Below, piece after piece: positions 1-7,943 of a DNA stretch of 64,000 bases. The translations under genes were made by a program, and so were the position numbers. How positions within the stretch are numbered: the stretch's first letter is position 1; every line of letters starts with the position of its first letter. Origin of the DNA: Pullichristensenella sp963930055. GTDB lineage: Bacteria; Bacillota; Clostridia; Christensenellales; Aristaeellaceae. The stretch lies in contig CAWVKS010000008.1 in assembly GCA_963930055.1 (NCBI GenBank), forward strand, positions 62,001 through 126,000. The letters are read 5' to 3'. The notes below the pieces were generated by a model. That model was given only the letters and a program-made list of their open reading frames with translations. It was not told where the DNA came from and made no database searches.

Positions 1-980
1 AGCCGCGCCGCCGCGCGCCCCAGTTCCTCGTGGGGGTGGGAGACGGTGGTCAGCCCCATCTGGAAATTCTCCGCCAGGAGGGAATTGTCGTAGCCGGTGA
101 CGGATATATCCTCCGGCACGCGCAGCCCCTCGGCCTCCAGGGCGCGGATGACGCTGACGGCGATCTCGTCGTTGTAACAGGCCACGGCGTCCATTTTGCC
201 GCGCCGGGAGAGCACCGCCGCGCCCGCCGCCGGGGCTACGGCGCGGTCCTCCGTGTGGTACCAGAGCACGACGTCCGGGTCGTAGAGCACGCCCGCTTCC
301 TGCAGGGCGCGCACATAGCCGCGGTGGCGCTCCATCCCCTGCGTGTCGTCCGCCTTGAAGATGCCGGCGATGCGGCGGTGGCCGAGGGAAAGCAGGTGCT
401 TCGTGATGAGATACGCGCCGCCGGCGTCGTCCAGCAACACGTGCGGCCGGTCGCGCATGCTCTCAAAACAGCCCTGGATGAACACATAGGGGATACCGCG
501 CGCGTCAAAGCGCTCGTAGAGCGCGGCGTGGCGGCAGAAGATCTGGCTCTTGCTCGGCTCGATGATGAGGCCGTCGATGGCCTTGTCCGCCAACTCCTCC
601 AGATAGCGCGCCTCCAGGTGGCGGGCGTTGCGCGTGCTCTTCAGGAGGATGCTGTACCCATGCTCGGCCAGCTCCTGGTCGATGCCCTGGATGACGCGGG
701 GGAAGATGTAGTCGGCAAGATAGGTGGTGACCACGGCGATGGTCCTGCTGCCGGGCGTGCTGCGCTCCGCAACGAACGTGCCCCGGCCGTGCTCGGCGCG
801 CAGGTAGCCCTGCCCGATGAGCGCGGAAAGCGCCTTGCGCACCGTCTGCCGGCTCACATGATAGCGCGCGGCCAGTTCGTTTTCCGACTCGATGCGCTCC
901 CCCGGCCGGTGCCTGCCGGCGAGGATCGCCGCGCGCACTTCGCCGGCGATGCGCTCGGATTTGCGCCCGTACCCGTCCAT
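1..980 (-). CDS. GntR-family regulator with LacI-like sensor domain (AraR-like), 3' end outside window
   Basis: Transcriptional regulator, truncated by the window edge. Translating the minus strand from the ATG at 980 gives about 326 codons without a stop. Residues about 5-70 form a GntR winged helix (motif ENELAARYHVSRQTVRKAL). From about residue 80 onward the protein resembles the periplasmic-binding-protein fold of LacI/AraR regulators (VLLDDAGGAYLITKHLLSLG, VTGYDNSLLAENFQMG). This architecture is that of AraR-type sugar-responsive repressors; the ligand cannot be told from sequence. The start is chosen because GGAGGAGG lies just upstream and a promoter with a TATAAT -10 precedes it. It could control a catabolic operon beyond the left edge. 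Confidence 0.85.
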   Translation of the reverse strand, partial: MDGYGRKSERIAGEVRAAILAGRHRPGERIESENELAARYHVSRQTVRKALSALIGQGYLRAEHGRGTFVAERSTPGSRTIAVVTTYLADYIFPRVIQGIDQELAEHGYSILLKSTRNARHLEARYLEELADKAIDGLIIEPSKSQIFCRHAALYERFDARGIPYVFIQGCFESMRDRPHVLLDDAGGAYLITKHLLSLGHRRIAGIFKADDTQGMERHRGYVRALQEAGVLYDPDVVLWYHTEDRAVAPAAGAAVLSRRGKMDAVACYNDEIAVSVIRALEAEGLRVPEDISVTGYDNSLLAENFQMGLTTVSHPHEELGRAAAR

Positions 981-1006
981 GCCCCCGCCTCCTCCATGTT
1001 GCTTCT

Positions 1007-1035
1007 ATTATACATGCTGGCGGCGGCAAGGGCAA
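1007..1035 (-). promoter_or_regulatory. Promoter of the GntR-type regulator
   Basis: On the minus strand TTGCCC (1030-1035) and TATAAT (1007-1012) are separated by 17 nt, with the ribosome binding site and ATG following within 30 nt. Position and spacing fit a sigma-A promoter. Confidence 0.6.
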
Positions 1036-1095
1036 GGGAAAACGCCCCTGCGGGGCAAAAAACATCCCCGCAGCCATCCGGCCGCGGGGGGGCGT
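1036..1095 (-). terminator. Intrinsic terminator(s) after the SDR gene
   Basis: Minus strand, just after the SDR stop codon: a CCCCGC/GCGGGG stem followed by ATGTTTTTT, then a second GCCCC-GCA-GGGGC hairpin followed by GTTTT. It ends the transporter/SDR operon ahead of the regulator promoter. Confidence 0.65.
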
Positions 1096-1749
1096 TCAGT
1101 CCTTCCAGATGAAGCGGCGGAGGATGGATTCCCCGCCGTCCACCACGATGCTCTGCCCGGTGCAGAAGCGGCTTTCCACGGTGAGGAAATACGCCCAGTC
1201 GGCGATCTCCTCCGGCGTCGCCCAGCGCTTGAGGGGCGTTTCCTCCATGATCTGCGCCCAGAGCGCTTCGTCCTCGATCACGGGGCGGTTGAGCGGCGTC
1301 AGCACCCCGCCGGGGTCGAGGCTGTTGCAGGTGGCGCCCCATTTGGCCACGCGCAGGGCCACGTTCTTGGTATAGGCCACCACGCCGCCCTTGCTGGCGC
1401 TGTATTCGGGAAACTCGGAGCCTGTGTGGCCGCTGGCCGAGCCGATGTGGAGAATGGAGCGGATGCCCTTGCGCACGCCGTACTTCTCCGTGACGCGGAT
1501 GAGAGCCTTGAGGTTTGTGTCGATGTCGTCCTCGTTCTGCGTGCCGGCGCAGTTGATGAGTATATCGACGTTTTCAAGCGCCGGCAGCGCCGCCTCGTCG
1601 CGTATGTCCGCCTGAAAATGCGTATAGCGCGCGTGCCCGGCCGTCGCCGCCTGCCGGTCGATGCCGGCCACGCTGTGCCCCCCGTCCAGAAAGCGCCGCG
1701 CGATGGCGCTGCCGATGCCCCCGGACGCGCCGGTGACCACTACGTTCAT
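1096..1749 (-). CDS. Short-chain dehydrogenase/reductase (SDR)
   Basis: A 217-residue classical SDR, an NAD(P)-dependent oxidoreductase of unknown substrate. The N-terminal nucleotide-binding motif is VTGASGGIGSA (about residues 4-14), NCAG lies in the central strand, the catalytic YSASK (Tyr-x3-Lys) follows GSASG, and the tail has the usual TGQSIVVDGG. The ATG at 1749 lies 2 nt after the end of the upstream transporter gene, so the two are almost certainly co-transcribed. Family assignment is firm; the link to queuosine or vitamin metabolism suggested by the neighbour is only inference. Confidence 0.85.
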   Translation of the reverse strand: MNVVVTGASGGIGSAIARRFLDGGHSVAGIDRQAATAGHARYTHFQADIRDEAALPALENVDILINCAGTQNEDDIDTNLKALIRVTEKYGVRKGIRSILHIGSASGHTGSEFPEYSASKGGVVAYTKNVALRVAKWGATCNSLDPGGVLTPLNRPVIEDEALWAQIMEETPLKRWATPEEIADWAYFLTVESRFCTGQSIVVDGGESILRRFIWKD

Positions 1750-1751
1750 GG

Positions 1752-2522
1752 TTATCCCTCCCGGATGTATTCGATGTATTCCCGGCCCACGCCGAGGGCT
1801 TTCCACTTTTGCACCGCCCGGTAGCCAAAGGGCGAAAAGACGATCTCCATCAATACCTCGGCCACCGCGCCGGTCAGCGCGCACATGGCGCACTGCAAAA
1901 GCGTCCAATGGAAGCCGTCCCAGAAGATGGGCGCGAAGAGCATAAAGACGATGATGGAAAAGAGGAAGTTGTCCGCGAACTGGCCGATGAACGTGGAGAT
2001 ATACGTGCGCGCGGCGAAGGCGGCCCTGCCGTCGGGGTTTTTGCGGAAGGCCGAGCCGATCAGCCAGTTGAGGAAGTTGTTGAGCGCCGCCGAGGCAAGG
2101 AAGGCCACCGTGCTGCCCAGAAGGATGAACCACGTGCCGCCGAGTATGCCGTTGAGCGCCGTGTAGTCCGCGGCGTTCGAGGGGATGATGCTGGCGATAT
2201 AAAAAATCAGGCAGGTGAGCAGGTTCACCCCCGCCGCCAGCACCGCCACGCGGTTGGAGGCGCGGGGGCCGAAGTGCTTGGTGATCACGTCCATGCACAA
2301 AAAGGACAGCCAGGAGACGAGTATGCCGCCGTCGAGGGCGAGCCACTGCGTCTGTACCAGCGTCTTGTTGGCCAGAAGGTTCATGCACACGACGCTGACC
2401 ACGAACAGCGTCACCGCCGTGGCGGGGATGCAGCGCAAAAGCACCGCCGTTTCCTCCCGCTCCCGCCGCAACCACGCCGAAAGGGAAAAGGGCCTGTTTT
2501 TGCGGGCGACCAAATGTTCCAT
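1752..2522 (-). CDS. VUT-family membrane protein, probable queuosine precursor transporter (YhhQ-like)
   Basis: A 256-residue integral membrane protein with about six hydrophobic segments. It resembles the VUT/YhhQ family, thought to import queuosine precursors (preQ0/preQ1) or related small molecules. Family-like stretches include NLLANKT near residue 50, ALNNFLNWLIGS and TFIGQFADNFLFS. The ATG at 2522 is preceded by GGAGGAAAACGC. A long leader with a terminator hairpin lies upstream (annotated separately), as expected for a gene under riboswitch-type attenuation. It is followed without a gap by the SDR gene. Confidence 0.75.
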   Translation of the reverse strand: MEHLVARKNRPFSLSAWLRREREETAVLLRCIPATAVTLFVVSVVCMNLLANKTLVQTQWLALDGGILVSWLSFLCMDVITKHFGPRASNRVAVLAAGVNLLTCLIFYIASIIPSNAADYTALNGILGGTWFILLGSTVAFLASAALNNFLNWLIGSAFRKNPDGRAAFAARTYISTFIGQFADNFLFSIIVFMLFAPIFWDGFHWTLLQCAMCALTGAVAEVLMEIVFSPFGYRAVQKWKALGVGREYIEYIREG

Positions 2523-2530
2523 GCGTTTTC

Positions 2531-2655
2531 CTCCAAAGAAAAAAGTGGCCGCGCCATAGGCAGACCACTGTTTTCAGGCACAAAACAGCAGCCCTGGTTT
2601 TGTTTTACGACAGGATGGCGCAAACGAACTGTCGGCCCCCATGGGGACGGGGATA
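2531..2655 (-). promoter_or_regulatory. 5' leader with terminator/antiterminator structure, candidate preQ1-type riboswitch
   Basis: Minus-strand leader of the transporter gene. In order: a CGACAG/CTGTCG hairpin (about 2605-2635) followed by an A-rich tail (AAAACAAAACC); a CTGTTTT/AAAACAG hairpin (2568-2588); and a terminator stem AGTGGTC/GGCCACT (2544-2569) ending in six T residues (2539-2544) just before the ribosome binding site. The second hairpin overlaps the terminator's 5' arm, so the two cannot form fully together. The first hairpin plus A-rich tail is reminiscent of preQ1-I riboswitches, and the gene's product fits that ligand, but the consensus match was judged by eye only. Confidence 0.5.
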
Positions 2656-2683
2656 TTATACACGATGCGGGGGGAAAATGCAA
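2655..2683 (-). promoter_or_regulatory. Promoter of the transporter/SDR operon
   Basis: Minus strand TTGCAT (2678-2683), 17 nt spacer, TATAAT (2655-2660). The -35 box lies a few bases beyond the stop codon of the upstream Fic gene. The implied transcript has a leader of about 125 nt, matching the attenuator. Confidence 0.6.
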
Positions 2684-2686
2684 GGG

Positions 2687-3733
2687 CTAATTCGTGCGAA
2701 AATAGCGCGTGCTTTTCCCCCGGCCCTCGCGCTGAAGTTCGCCGGACGCCACCAAATGGCGGAAAGCGCCCTCAATGGAACTGTCGCTGAGGGAAGGGCA
2801 GAGTTCGCGGATGTCCTGTTTGGTGAATCTGCCGAGTTTGAGCAGGCTCGCGCGCCGCACCATTTCCAGGGCGGACAGCTTCGCCTCCACCAGACACAGG
2901 CGCTCGTCGAGGTCCCTGTAAGCGGCGAGGATGGTGCCGAGGAGGTATTTGATGAAGGGGACGGCGTTTTCCCGGCCCTCATGCCACCCGTCCTGCGAGC
3001 GGGCGAGCGCGTCGTAGTACAGGCCCTTGTCTTTGGCGATCTTCGCCTCGAGGGAGATGTATCTGCCCACGGTGAAACCGCTTTTGTACAAAAGCAGCGT
3101 CGTCAAAAGGCGGCTCATCCTGCCGTTGCCGTCGTTGAAGGGGTGGATGCAGAGAAAGTCGTGGATGAAGACGGGGATGGCGATCAACGGCTCCAACTCC
3201 ATGTTGCCGATGACCCGGTTGTATTCTTCGCAAATTCTCTCCAGCGCCTCCGGCGTCTCGTAGGGCGCGAGCGGCGTGAAGAGCGTCTCCACGTGCCCAT
3301 CGGCATAGGCGACGCTGATGTAGTTCTGCACATTCTTCGTGCGCCCGGCAAGGGGGTTGTCCATGTGGCTGTACAGCAGCTTGTGCAGCTGCAGGATGTA
3401 GTTTTGCGTGATGGGGATGGCGTCGTGGTTTTCGTGAATGATGTTCAGCGCGTCCCGGTAGCCGGCGATCTCCTGTTCGTCGCGATCCTTCGGCGTGGTC
3501 TTCTCCGCCACGAGCTGGCGCAGCCGCGCATTGGTGGTGACGATGCCCTCGATGGCGTTGGAAGCCTCGGTGCTCTGCACCATGGCAATCTCCACCAGTT
3601 TTTCGAGGGCTTCCGGCTGCCGCTGCAAGACCGTTTCCTGCTTCCCCGCCTCCCGGTAGATGGCGGCGATCAGGCCAAGAAGGTCAGAATCCCATTTCTG
3701 CGCCCGGATGATGGAGTAGTTGAAGTCCCGCAT
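2687..3733 (-). CDS. Fic-domain protein with winged-helix C-terminus
   Basis: A 348-residue Fic protein; the family transfers AMP or other nucleotide moieties to target-protein hydroxyls. The Fic motif HPFNDGNGR (residues 197-205) is complete, with catalytic His197. An N-terminal inhibitory motif of the (S/T)xxxE(G/N) type is present (S58-NAI-E62-G63), so the enzyme is probably self-inhibited (class II architecture). Residues about 285-345 look like a winged-helix DNA-binding domain (FTKQDIRELC, SIEGAFRHLV). The ATG at 3733 is preferred over 3739 because AGGAGG is then 8 nt rather than 2 nt away. Many proteins of this layout regulate their own transcription; a palindrome overlaps the promoter. 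Confidence 0.88.
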   Translation of the reverse strand: MRDFNYSIIRAQKWDSDLLGLIAAIYREAGKQETVLQRQPEALEKLVEIAMVQSTEASNAIEGIVTTNARLRQLVAEKTTPKDRDEQEIAGYRDALNIIHENHDAIPITQNYILQLHKLLYSHMDNPLAGRTKNVQNYISVAYADGHVETLFTPLAPYETPEALERICEEYNRVIGNMELEPLIAIPVFIHDFLCIHPFNDGNGRMSRLLTTLLLYKSGFTVGRYISLEAKIAKDKGLYYDALARSQDGWHEGRENAVPFIKYLLGTILAAYRDLDERLCLVEAKLSALEMVRRASLLKLGRFTKQDIRELCPSLSDSSIEGAFRHLVASGELQREGRGKSTRYFRTN

Positions 3734-3751
3734 TCCCATACCCTCCTCAAA

Positions 3752-3790
3752 ATTCCCTTAAATAATAGCATGAAATAAGGGAATCGTCAA
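3752..3790 (-). promoter_or_regulatory. Fic promoter with overlapping palindromic operator
   Basis: Minus strand TTGACG (3785-3790), 17 nt spacer, TATTAT (3762-3767). A perfect 9-bp inverted repeat, ATTCCCTTA at 3752-3760 and TAAGGGAAT at 3776-3784, spans the -10 region and spacer, the usual place for a repressor site. The Fic protein's own winged helix or the neighbouring HTH protein could bind it. Confidence 0.65.
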
Positions 3791-3834
3791 GAAGATGAGC
3801 GTATGTTTCCCAACGCCCCTTTGCTCCCTACGAT

Positions 3835-3870
3835 ATGGCGTATTGTTGAATCAAGTCAACAATACGCCAT
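3835..3870. promoter_or_regulatory. Perfect 15-bp inverted repeat upstream of the XRE regulator
   Basis: Arms at 3835-3849 and 3856-3870 (ATGGCGTATTGTTGA and its exact complement) are separated by 6 nt. The palindrome ends where the -35 box of the XRE gene should lie (TATAAT at 3893-3898), so it looks like an operator, most simply for that gene's own product. It is AT-richer than the surroundings. Confidence 0.6.
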
Positions 3871-3925
3871 TAATTTTATCGCCCATCGTGGATATAATTT
3901 AACAAGGGAAGCAGAGGTGAGAGGA

Positions 3926-4261
3926 ATGGACGCGCAACTGTGCTTGCAGGACATTGGGCGGCGGATCATGGAGCGCCGCAGGAAACTCGGTCTGACGCAA
4001 GAAGCGCTTGCCGAAAAGGGCGATGTGACGGCGCAGTTCGTCTCCTACGCCGAAGCGGGCAAACGGGCGATGCGCCCGGAGAATCTTTTGAAGATCGCCG
4101 CCGCGCTCGGGGTGAGCGCCGATTATCTGCTGACCGGCGACATCATCGACAAAGACCTCCTGCTGCTGGCGGATAAACTGCGAAGGTTGACGCCCGCGCA
4201 GGTGCGCATCGTGGAGAGCATCATCGACGAGTGCTGTAAGCTGTATCGCCCTGAACCGTAA
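3926..4261 (+). CDS. XRE-family HTH regulator
   Basis: A 111-residue protein with one Cro/CI-type helix-turn-helix (about residues 8-65: RRKLGLTQEALAEKG, FVSYAEAGKRAM, ALGVSADYLLTGD) and a short C-terminal helix. The ATG at 3926 is chosen because GAGGTGAGAGGA lies directly upstream; the frame stays open to 3803 but without a ribosome binding site there. The gene is divergent from fic, with a perfect palindrome in between. A TATAAT -10 is at 3893-3898. Probable autoregulator. Confidence 0.8.
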   Translation: MDAQLCLQDIGRRIMERRRKLGLTQEALAEKGDVTAQFVSYAEAGKRAMRPENLLKIAAALGVSADYLLTGDIIDKDLLLLADKLRRLTPAQVRIVESIIDECCKLYRPEP

Positions 4262-4297
4262 AAAAACATCCTGTGGCAGGCGCCGCGGGATGTTTTT
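4262..4297. terminator. Bidirectional terminator between convergent genes
   Basis: An AAAAACATCC arm, a GC-rich centre and GGGATGTTTTT, starting at the XRE stop codon. A/T runs on both sides let it serve both the + strand XRE gene and the convergent membrane-protein operon. Confidence 0.7.
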
Positions 4298-4323
4298 CGT
4301 CGGGAAAACGCTGTTTGAAAGGC

Positions 4324-4755
4324 TCACATCTCCTTCTGATACTTGCACATATAGTACACCATGCACCCGGCCACGAACAGGTAGGCGGCCACCAGCAACA
4401 GCACGACGCCTATGTCCGCGCCCATCAGCGCCAGGGAGACCATCAGCGCGCCGAATACGTAGAACATTATATCCAGCGCTTTGGCCTTGGCGCGGTTGAG
4501 GATGGCCACGTTGCGCTCGTCCTTTTCCTCGATGGCCTTGTCGCGCGCGACGTCCGGGTATTTGCGGAAGATGGCGGCGTTGGTAAGCGCCCCCACGCCC
4601 TGGCCGAACGCGCCGCAGCCCAGGCCGATGAGCACATAGGGAAGCGCCGCCATCAAACCAGCCGCCTCCGGGAACGTCCTTGCGAGCCACAGGCCCACGG
4701 CCGTCAGCACGATGCCCAGCGCCGCCGCCAGATAGCCGAGAGATCTTGATTTCAT
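4324..4755 (-). CDS. Four-TM membrane protein of unknown function
   Basis: A 143-residue protein with two hydrophobic hairpins: about residues 5-25 and 32-60, then 93-112 and 115-135. The charged loop between them carries YPDVARDKAIEEKDERN. Proteins of this kind are commonly encoded directly after a small XRE regulator in Clostridia, as here, and resemble DUF2178-like membrane proteins. The start overlaps the regulator's stop by four bases (ATGA), so the two are translationally coupled. The function is unknown. Confidence 0.75.
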   Translation of the reverse strand: MKSRSLGYLAAALGIVLTAVGLWLARTFPEAAGLMAALPYVLIGLGCGAFGQGVGALTNAAIFRKYPDVARDKAIEEKDERNVAILNRAKAKALDIMFYVFGALMVSLALMGADIGVVLLLVAAYLFVAGCMVYYMCKYQKEM

Positions 4756-4961
4756 AGCGTGTCCTCCTGTTCGTCGTAGAGAAAGATTTCTTCAATGGGC
4801 AGATCGAAATAGCGGGCGATGCGGAAGGCCAGCAGGATGGACGGGTTGTAACGCCCGTTTTCCAGCGAGCCGATCGTCTGCCGCGAGACGGACAGCGCCT
4901 TCGCCAGCTCCTCCTGACGGATGCCCCGCTCCTTGCGCAGCGCTTCCAGGCGGTTTTTCAC
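4752..4961 (-). CDS. Small XRE-family HTH regulator, GTG start
   Basis: A 69-residue protein that is nearly all helix-turn-helix (LRKERGIRQEELAKAL, VSRQTIGSLENGRYNPS, FDLPIEEIF). The GTG at 4961 is chosen because AAAGGAGG lies 7 nt upstream and the family normally begins (M/V)KNRLEALR; an in-frame upstream extension lacks such a site. It is coupled to the following membrane-protein gene. A palindrome between the -10 box and the ribosome binding site suggests autoregulation. Confidence 0.85.
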   Translation of the reverse strand: MKNRLEALRKERGIRQEELAKALSVSRQTIGSLENGRYNPSILLAFRIARYFDLPIEEIFLYDEQEDTL

Positions 4962-4979
4962 CTCGCCGCCTCCTTTCGT

Positions 4980-5044
4980 GGAAAGTTCGCTTTCCATGGA
5001 TGCAGTATAGCACGACGCGAAGGAAATGTCAAGCGTACTTTCCA
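4980..5044 (-). promoter_or_regulatory. Promoter and probable operator of the XRE/membrane-protein operon
   Basis: Minus strand TTGACA (5027-5032), 17 nt spacer, TATACT (5004-5009), close to consensus. GGAAAG-4 nt-CTTTCC (4980-4995) lies just downstream of the -10, and another CTTTCCA half-site (5038-5044) lies just upstream of the -35, as expected for repressor binding on both sides of the polymerase site. Confidence 0.65.
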
Positions 5045-5154
5045 TAAAACTGGAGATTTGGGAGATGCTTCCAAAAACACGCGGGTATTTTTTCATCAAC
5101 CACCGGCGGGCTTTCGGCGTCTATAAAACAAAGAAGCCAAAGGAGGGGAAGGCG

Positions 5155-6273
5155 ATGCGCAAGGGGTTGGGCGCGCTGCTGGCGCTTGTTCTGGCGCTGC
5201 TGCCGGGGATGGCCCGGAGCGAGGCGGTTCTTGTGCGCGAGGTGGATCACATCGCCTCCATGGACGCCGCCGAGTGCGGTCTGCTTTTGTCGGGCAGTTA
5301 CGCGGACGGCGAGGCGGGCCGGCCGTCGGTCAAGTTTCTCGACTTTGCCGGGCGGCGGCTGTATTCCCGCGGCGACCGCGCCCACGACGGCGGCTACACG
5401 GACGCGGCGCTGCTGAACGGCGGGGGCTGCGCGGTCCTGCGCTATGGAGACGAGGGCTATTGCCTGGACTTCCTCCGCGACCGCGAGACCGTCTGGAGCC
5501 GGGAGATCGACGAGCGCGGCGCGTTCAACCTCTTTTGCGATGGCGAACGCATACTCGTGGACGGCGCGCCCGCGGTCGGGGTCTCGACGCTGACGGCGCT
5601 GGACATGGACGGCGGGACGGCCTGGGAGGCGCGCTGGGAGGAGAGCCTGCGCTTTGCGGGCATACTCACCTGCGCGGAGGGCTATCTGGCCTACGGCTGC
5701 CGCGTCGAAGCGGAGGAAAATTATCCTTTCGCCGTCTGCGTGGACGCGCAGGGCGCGGAAGTGTGGCGCTGCGAGGGGCAGAAGAGGGGCGAGGTCGTGG
5801 CCGCCTGCGTGGACGGCGGGGATGCGCTGCTGCTCATCGACGTCCGCGGCGGGGACGGCTGGCCCACGCGCCTGACGCGCCTGCGCGCGGGCGCGGTCGT
5901 CTGGCAGCAGGACTATCCCTCGGCGCGGGCAGAGGGCGCGGTCACGCAGGGGGCGCTGGACATCCTGCCATACGGGGGCGGCGCGCTCATCGCCCTGCGC
6001 TTCGGCTATCCCCTCGCGGGCGAATGCCTGCTGCGGCGGGTGGACGCGCAGGGCGAGGTCGTGGCCGAATGGCGCGTGGCCTTCCCCGAACTGTACGGCG
6101 TGCGGATGGCGGCGCTCGTCCCCTGCGGGGAGGCGGTCTATCTGGCGGCCTGCGGCGAACCGCCAGCGGCGGCGGCGCTGGAGACCGCCGGCTGGTTCGA
6201 CAAAAGCGGCCCGACGCTGCGCGACTTTGCCGACCTGCTCGTCGTGCGCGAAGTGGAATTGCCCGAGGGATAG
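5155..6273 (+). CDS. Exported protein, possible beta-propeller, unknown function
   Basis: A 372-residue protein with a signal peptide (residues about 1-22, MRKGLGALLALVLALLPGMA then RSEA). The body has repeated short hydrophobic strands with W/G motifs (TAWEARWEE, EVWRCEGQ, AVVWQQDY) reminiscent of PQQ- or WD-type propeller blades, though no clear family motif was recognised. The ATG at 5155 follows AAGGAGGGGAAGGCG. Monocistronic, ending in a bidirectional terminator. Confidence 0.7.
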   Translation: MRKGLGALLALVLALLPGMARSEAVLVREVDHIASMDAAECGLLLSGSYADGEAGRPSVKFLDFAGRRLYSRGDRAHDGGYTDAALLNGGGCAVLRYGDEGYCLDFLRDRETVWSREIDERGAFNLFCDGERILVDGAPAVGVSTLTALDMDGGTAWEARWEESLRFAGILTCAEGYLAYGCRVEAEENYPFAVCVDAQGAEVWRCEGQKRGEVVAACVDGGDALLLIDVRGGDGWPTRLTRLRAGAVVWQQDYPSARAEGAVTQGALDILPYGGGALIALRFGYPLAGECLLRRVDAQGEVVAEWRVAFPELYGVRMAALVPCGEAVYLAACGEPPAAAALETAGWFDKSGPTLRDFADLLVVREVELPEG

Positions 6274-6290
6274 GCGGCCTGATGGCGGCC

Positions 6291-6324
6291 AAAAAAAAGC
6301 GGCCGGCCCTTGCCGGTTGCTTTT
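6291..6324. terminator. Bidirectional terminator
   Basis: CCGGC (6303-6307) and GCCGG (6312-6316) extended by GC/GU pairs, with eight A on the left (T-run for the minus-strand operon) and TTTT on the right. It separates the convergent exported-protein gene and response-regulator operon. Confidence 0.7.
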
Positions 6325-6335
6325 GCCTGCCCCGC

Positions 6336-7943
6336 CTACGCCCCCTGCGCCTCCCTGCGGAAGTCGCGCGGGGTCATGCCGGTGTGCTTTTTGAACAGGT
6401 AGCTGAAATAGTGGGGGTCGTTGTAGCCCACGGCATAGGCGATGTCGCTGGAGCGCATCTGCGTGGTGCGCAAAAGCTCCTTGGCCTTGTCCATGCGCAG
6501 CTGGGTGAGGTATTCGGTAAACGTCACGCCCATCTCCTGGGAAAAGATGGTGCAGAAGTGGCTGTTGGACATGCACACATGGCTGGACACGTCGTTGAGC
6601 GTCACGCCGCTGTTCTGGTATTCGCGCGCCAGGTAGGCGCGGGCCTTGTTGATGACGGCGTTGTAGCGCGTGGCGGACCGTTCCTCGCGGAAGGCGATGG
6701 CCTTTTCCAGCACCTCGCGCGCCAGGGGGATGACCTCCTCCGGCTCGGAGGCGGTGGAAAAGAGGTTCTCCTCCCACAATTTGGCGTCCAGCACCTCGCG
6801 CGGCTCGCCGCCGCTTTCCTTGATGATGCGGCTGGCCACCATGAGGATCTCCACGTAGAGGAAGTTGACCATCATCACCGAATGGATGGCCGCCGAGCCT
6901 ATGGAGGCGATGTAATCCTGCAAAATACCCTCCACATCCTCGCGGTTGGCGTATTGCAGGCGCTCGGAGAGGGGGGAGACGTCCAGGTTGATGGCCGCCC
7001 CCGCGGGGGGCAGGGCGTCCATGTCGCGCACGCCCATGATGCGGCGCTTCCCCGCGTCGCCGGACAATTCCATGGCGCGGCGCACGCGCTGGGCGGACTG
7101 GCAGGAGCGCGGCAGGTCCGAAAGGCTGTCCACGGCCTCGCCGATGCACATGTGGGCGCTCTTGCCGGTGGCGCGCTCCACCTCGTAGAGCGCCGCCTGG
7201 GCAAAGCCGTAGGCGCGCTCCTCCAGGTCCTCGTCGCTGTCGCCGAGCACGATGAGGGCGAACGCCCCCTGCGCCTCGCAGGCATGCACCGCGTCGCCGA
7301 AGCCGTCGGCCAGGCGGTAGAGGGCGCTCTGCGCCAGGGTGCGCCCCTCCTCGCCGCCGCGCGGGCAGGCGAGGATCACCAGATAGCGCTTGGCCAGCAG
7401 AGAGAGGTTCAGCGCCCGCGCCCGTTCGAGCAGGTTTTGCACGTTTTCCTCGCCGCGCACGCCGCCCAGCGCCTCGGAAAGCAGCTTTTCGCGCAAAAAG
7501 GCCGAGGAAGTGGCCAATTGCCGCTTGATGCGCAACAGGTCGGCCTGCGCCCGGCGCTCCTCGCGGATGCGGCCGGCGATGCGCTCCAACACTTCCAGAA
7601 GCTCCTGCGCGCTCACCGGCTTGAGCAGGTATTCCTTCACCCCCAGGGAGATGGCCTGCTGGGCATAGGCAAAGTCGTCGTAGCCGGAGAGTATGACGAT
7701 CTGCACCCACGGCATGGTGTGGGAAACGGCCTCGCACAACTGCATGCCGTCCATAAAGGGCATGCGGATGTCAGTGATGAGTATATCGGGCTTGACGTCC
7801 TGCATCATCTGCAGGGCGATCTCCCCGTCCGGGGCCTCGCCGGCGAGGGAAAACTCGCTACCGCCGTTGCCCTCCCAGGGGAAGCTGTTGCGTATGTTTT
7901 CGCGGATGACGATCTCATCGTCCACCAGAAAGACCTTATACAT
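6336..7943 (-). CDS. AraC-type response regulator (YesN-like)
   Basis: A 535-residue response regulator. Receiver domain residues 1-125 have the acidic pair D8-D9, phosphoacceptor Asp58 (ITDIRMPFMDG) and Lys108 (LLKPVS). A long middle region (about 130-430) follows, then two AraC-type helix-turn-helices at the C-terminus (VTLNDVSSHVCMSNSHF and SSDIAYAVGYNDPHYFSYLF). This is the YesN layout. It overlaps the upstream kinase gene by 8 bp and is its obvious partner. Targets are unknown; YesN-type regulators usually activate carbohydrate uptake or degradation genes. Confidence 0.93.
   Translation of the reverse strand: MYKVFLVDDEIVIRENIRNSFPWEGNGGSEFSLAGEAPDGEIALQMMQDVKPDILITDIRMPFMDGMQLCEAVSHTMPWVQIVILSGYDDFAYAQQAISLGVKEYLLKPVSAQELLEVLERIAGRIREERRAQADLLRIKRQLATSSAFLREKLLSEALGGVRGEENVQNLLERARALNLSLLAKRYLVILACPRGGEEGRTLAQSALYRLADGFGDAVHACEAQGAFALIVLGDSDEDLEERAYGFAQAALYEVERATGKSAHMCIGEAVDSLSDLPRSCQSAQRVRRAMELSGDAGKRRIMGVRDMDALPPAGAAINLDVSPLSERLQYANREDVEGILQDYIASIGSAAIHSVMMVNFLYVEILMVASRIIKESGGEPREVLDAKLWEENLFSTASEPEEVIPLAREVLEKAIAFREERSATRYNAVINKARAYLAREYQNSGVTLNDVSSHVCMSNSHFCTIFSQEMGVTFTEYLTQLRMDKAKELLRTTQMRSSDIAYAVGYNDPHYFSYLFKKHTGMTPRDFRREAQGA

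Noticed and set aside
30..1112. A 360-codon open frame on the plus strand over the first kilobase
   Set aside because: It is antisense to the GntR/LacI-type regulator, which has HTH and sensor motifs and continues off the left edge; high GC gives long shadow frames.
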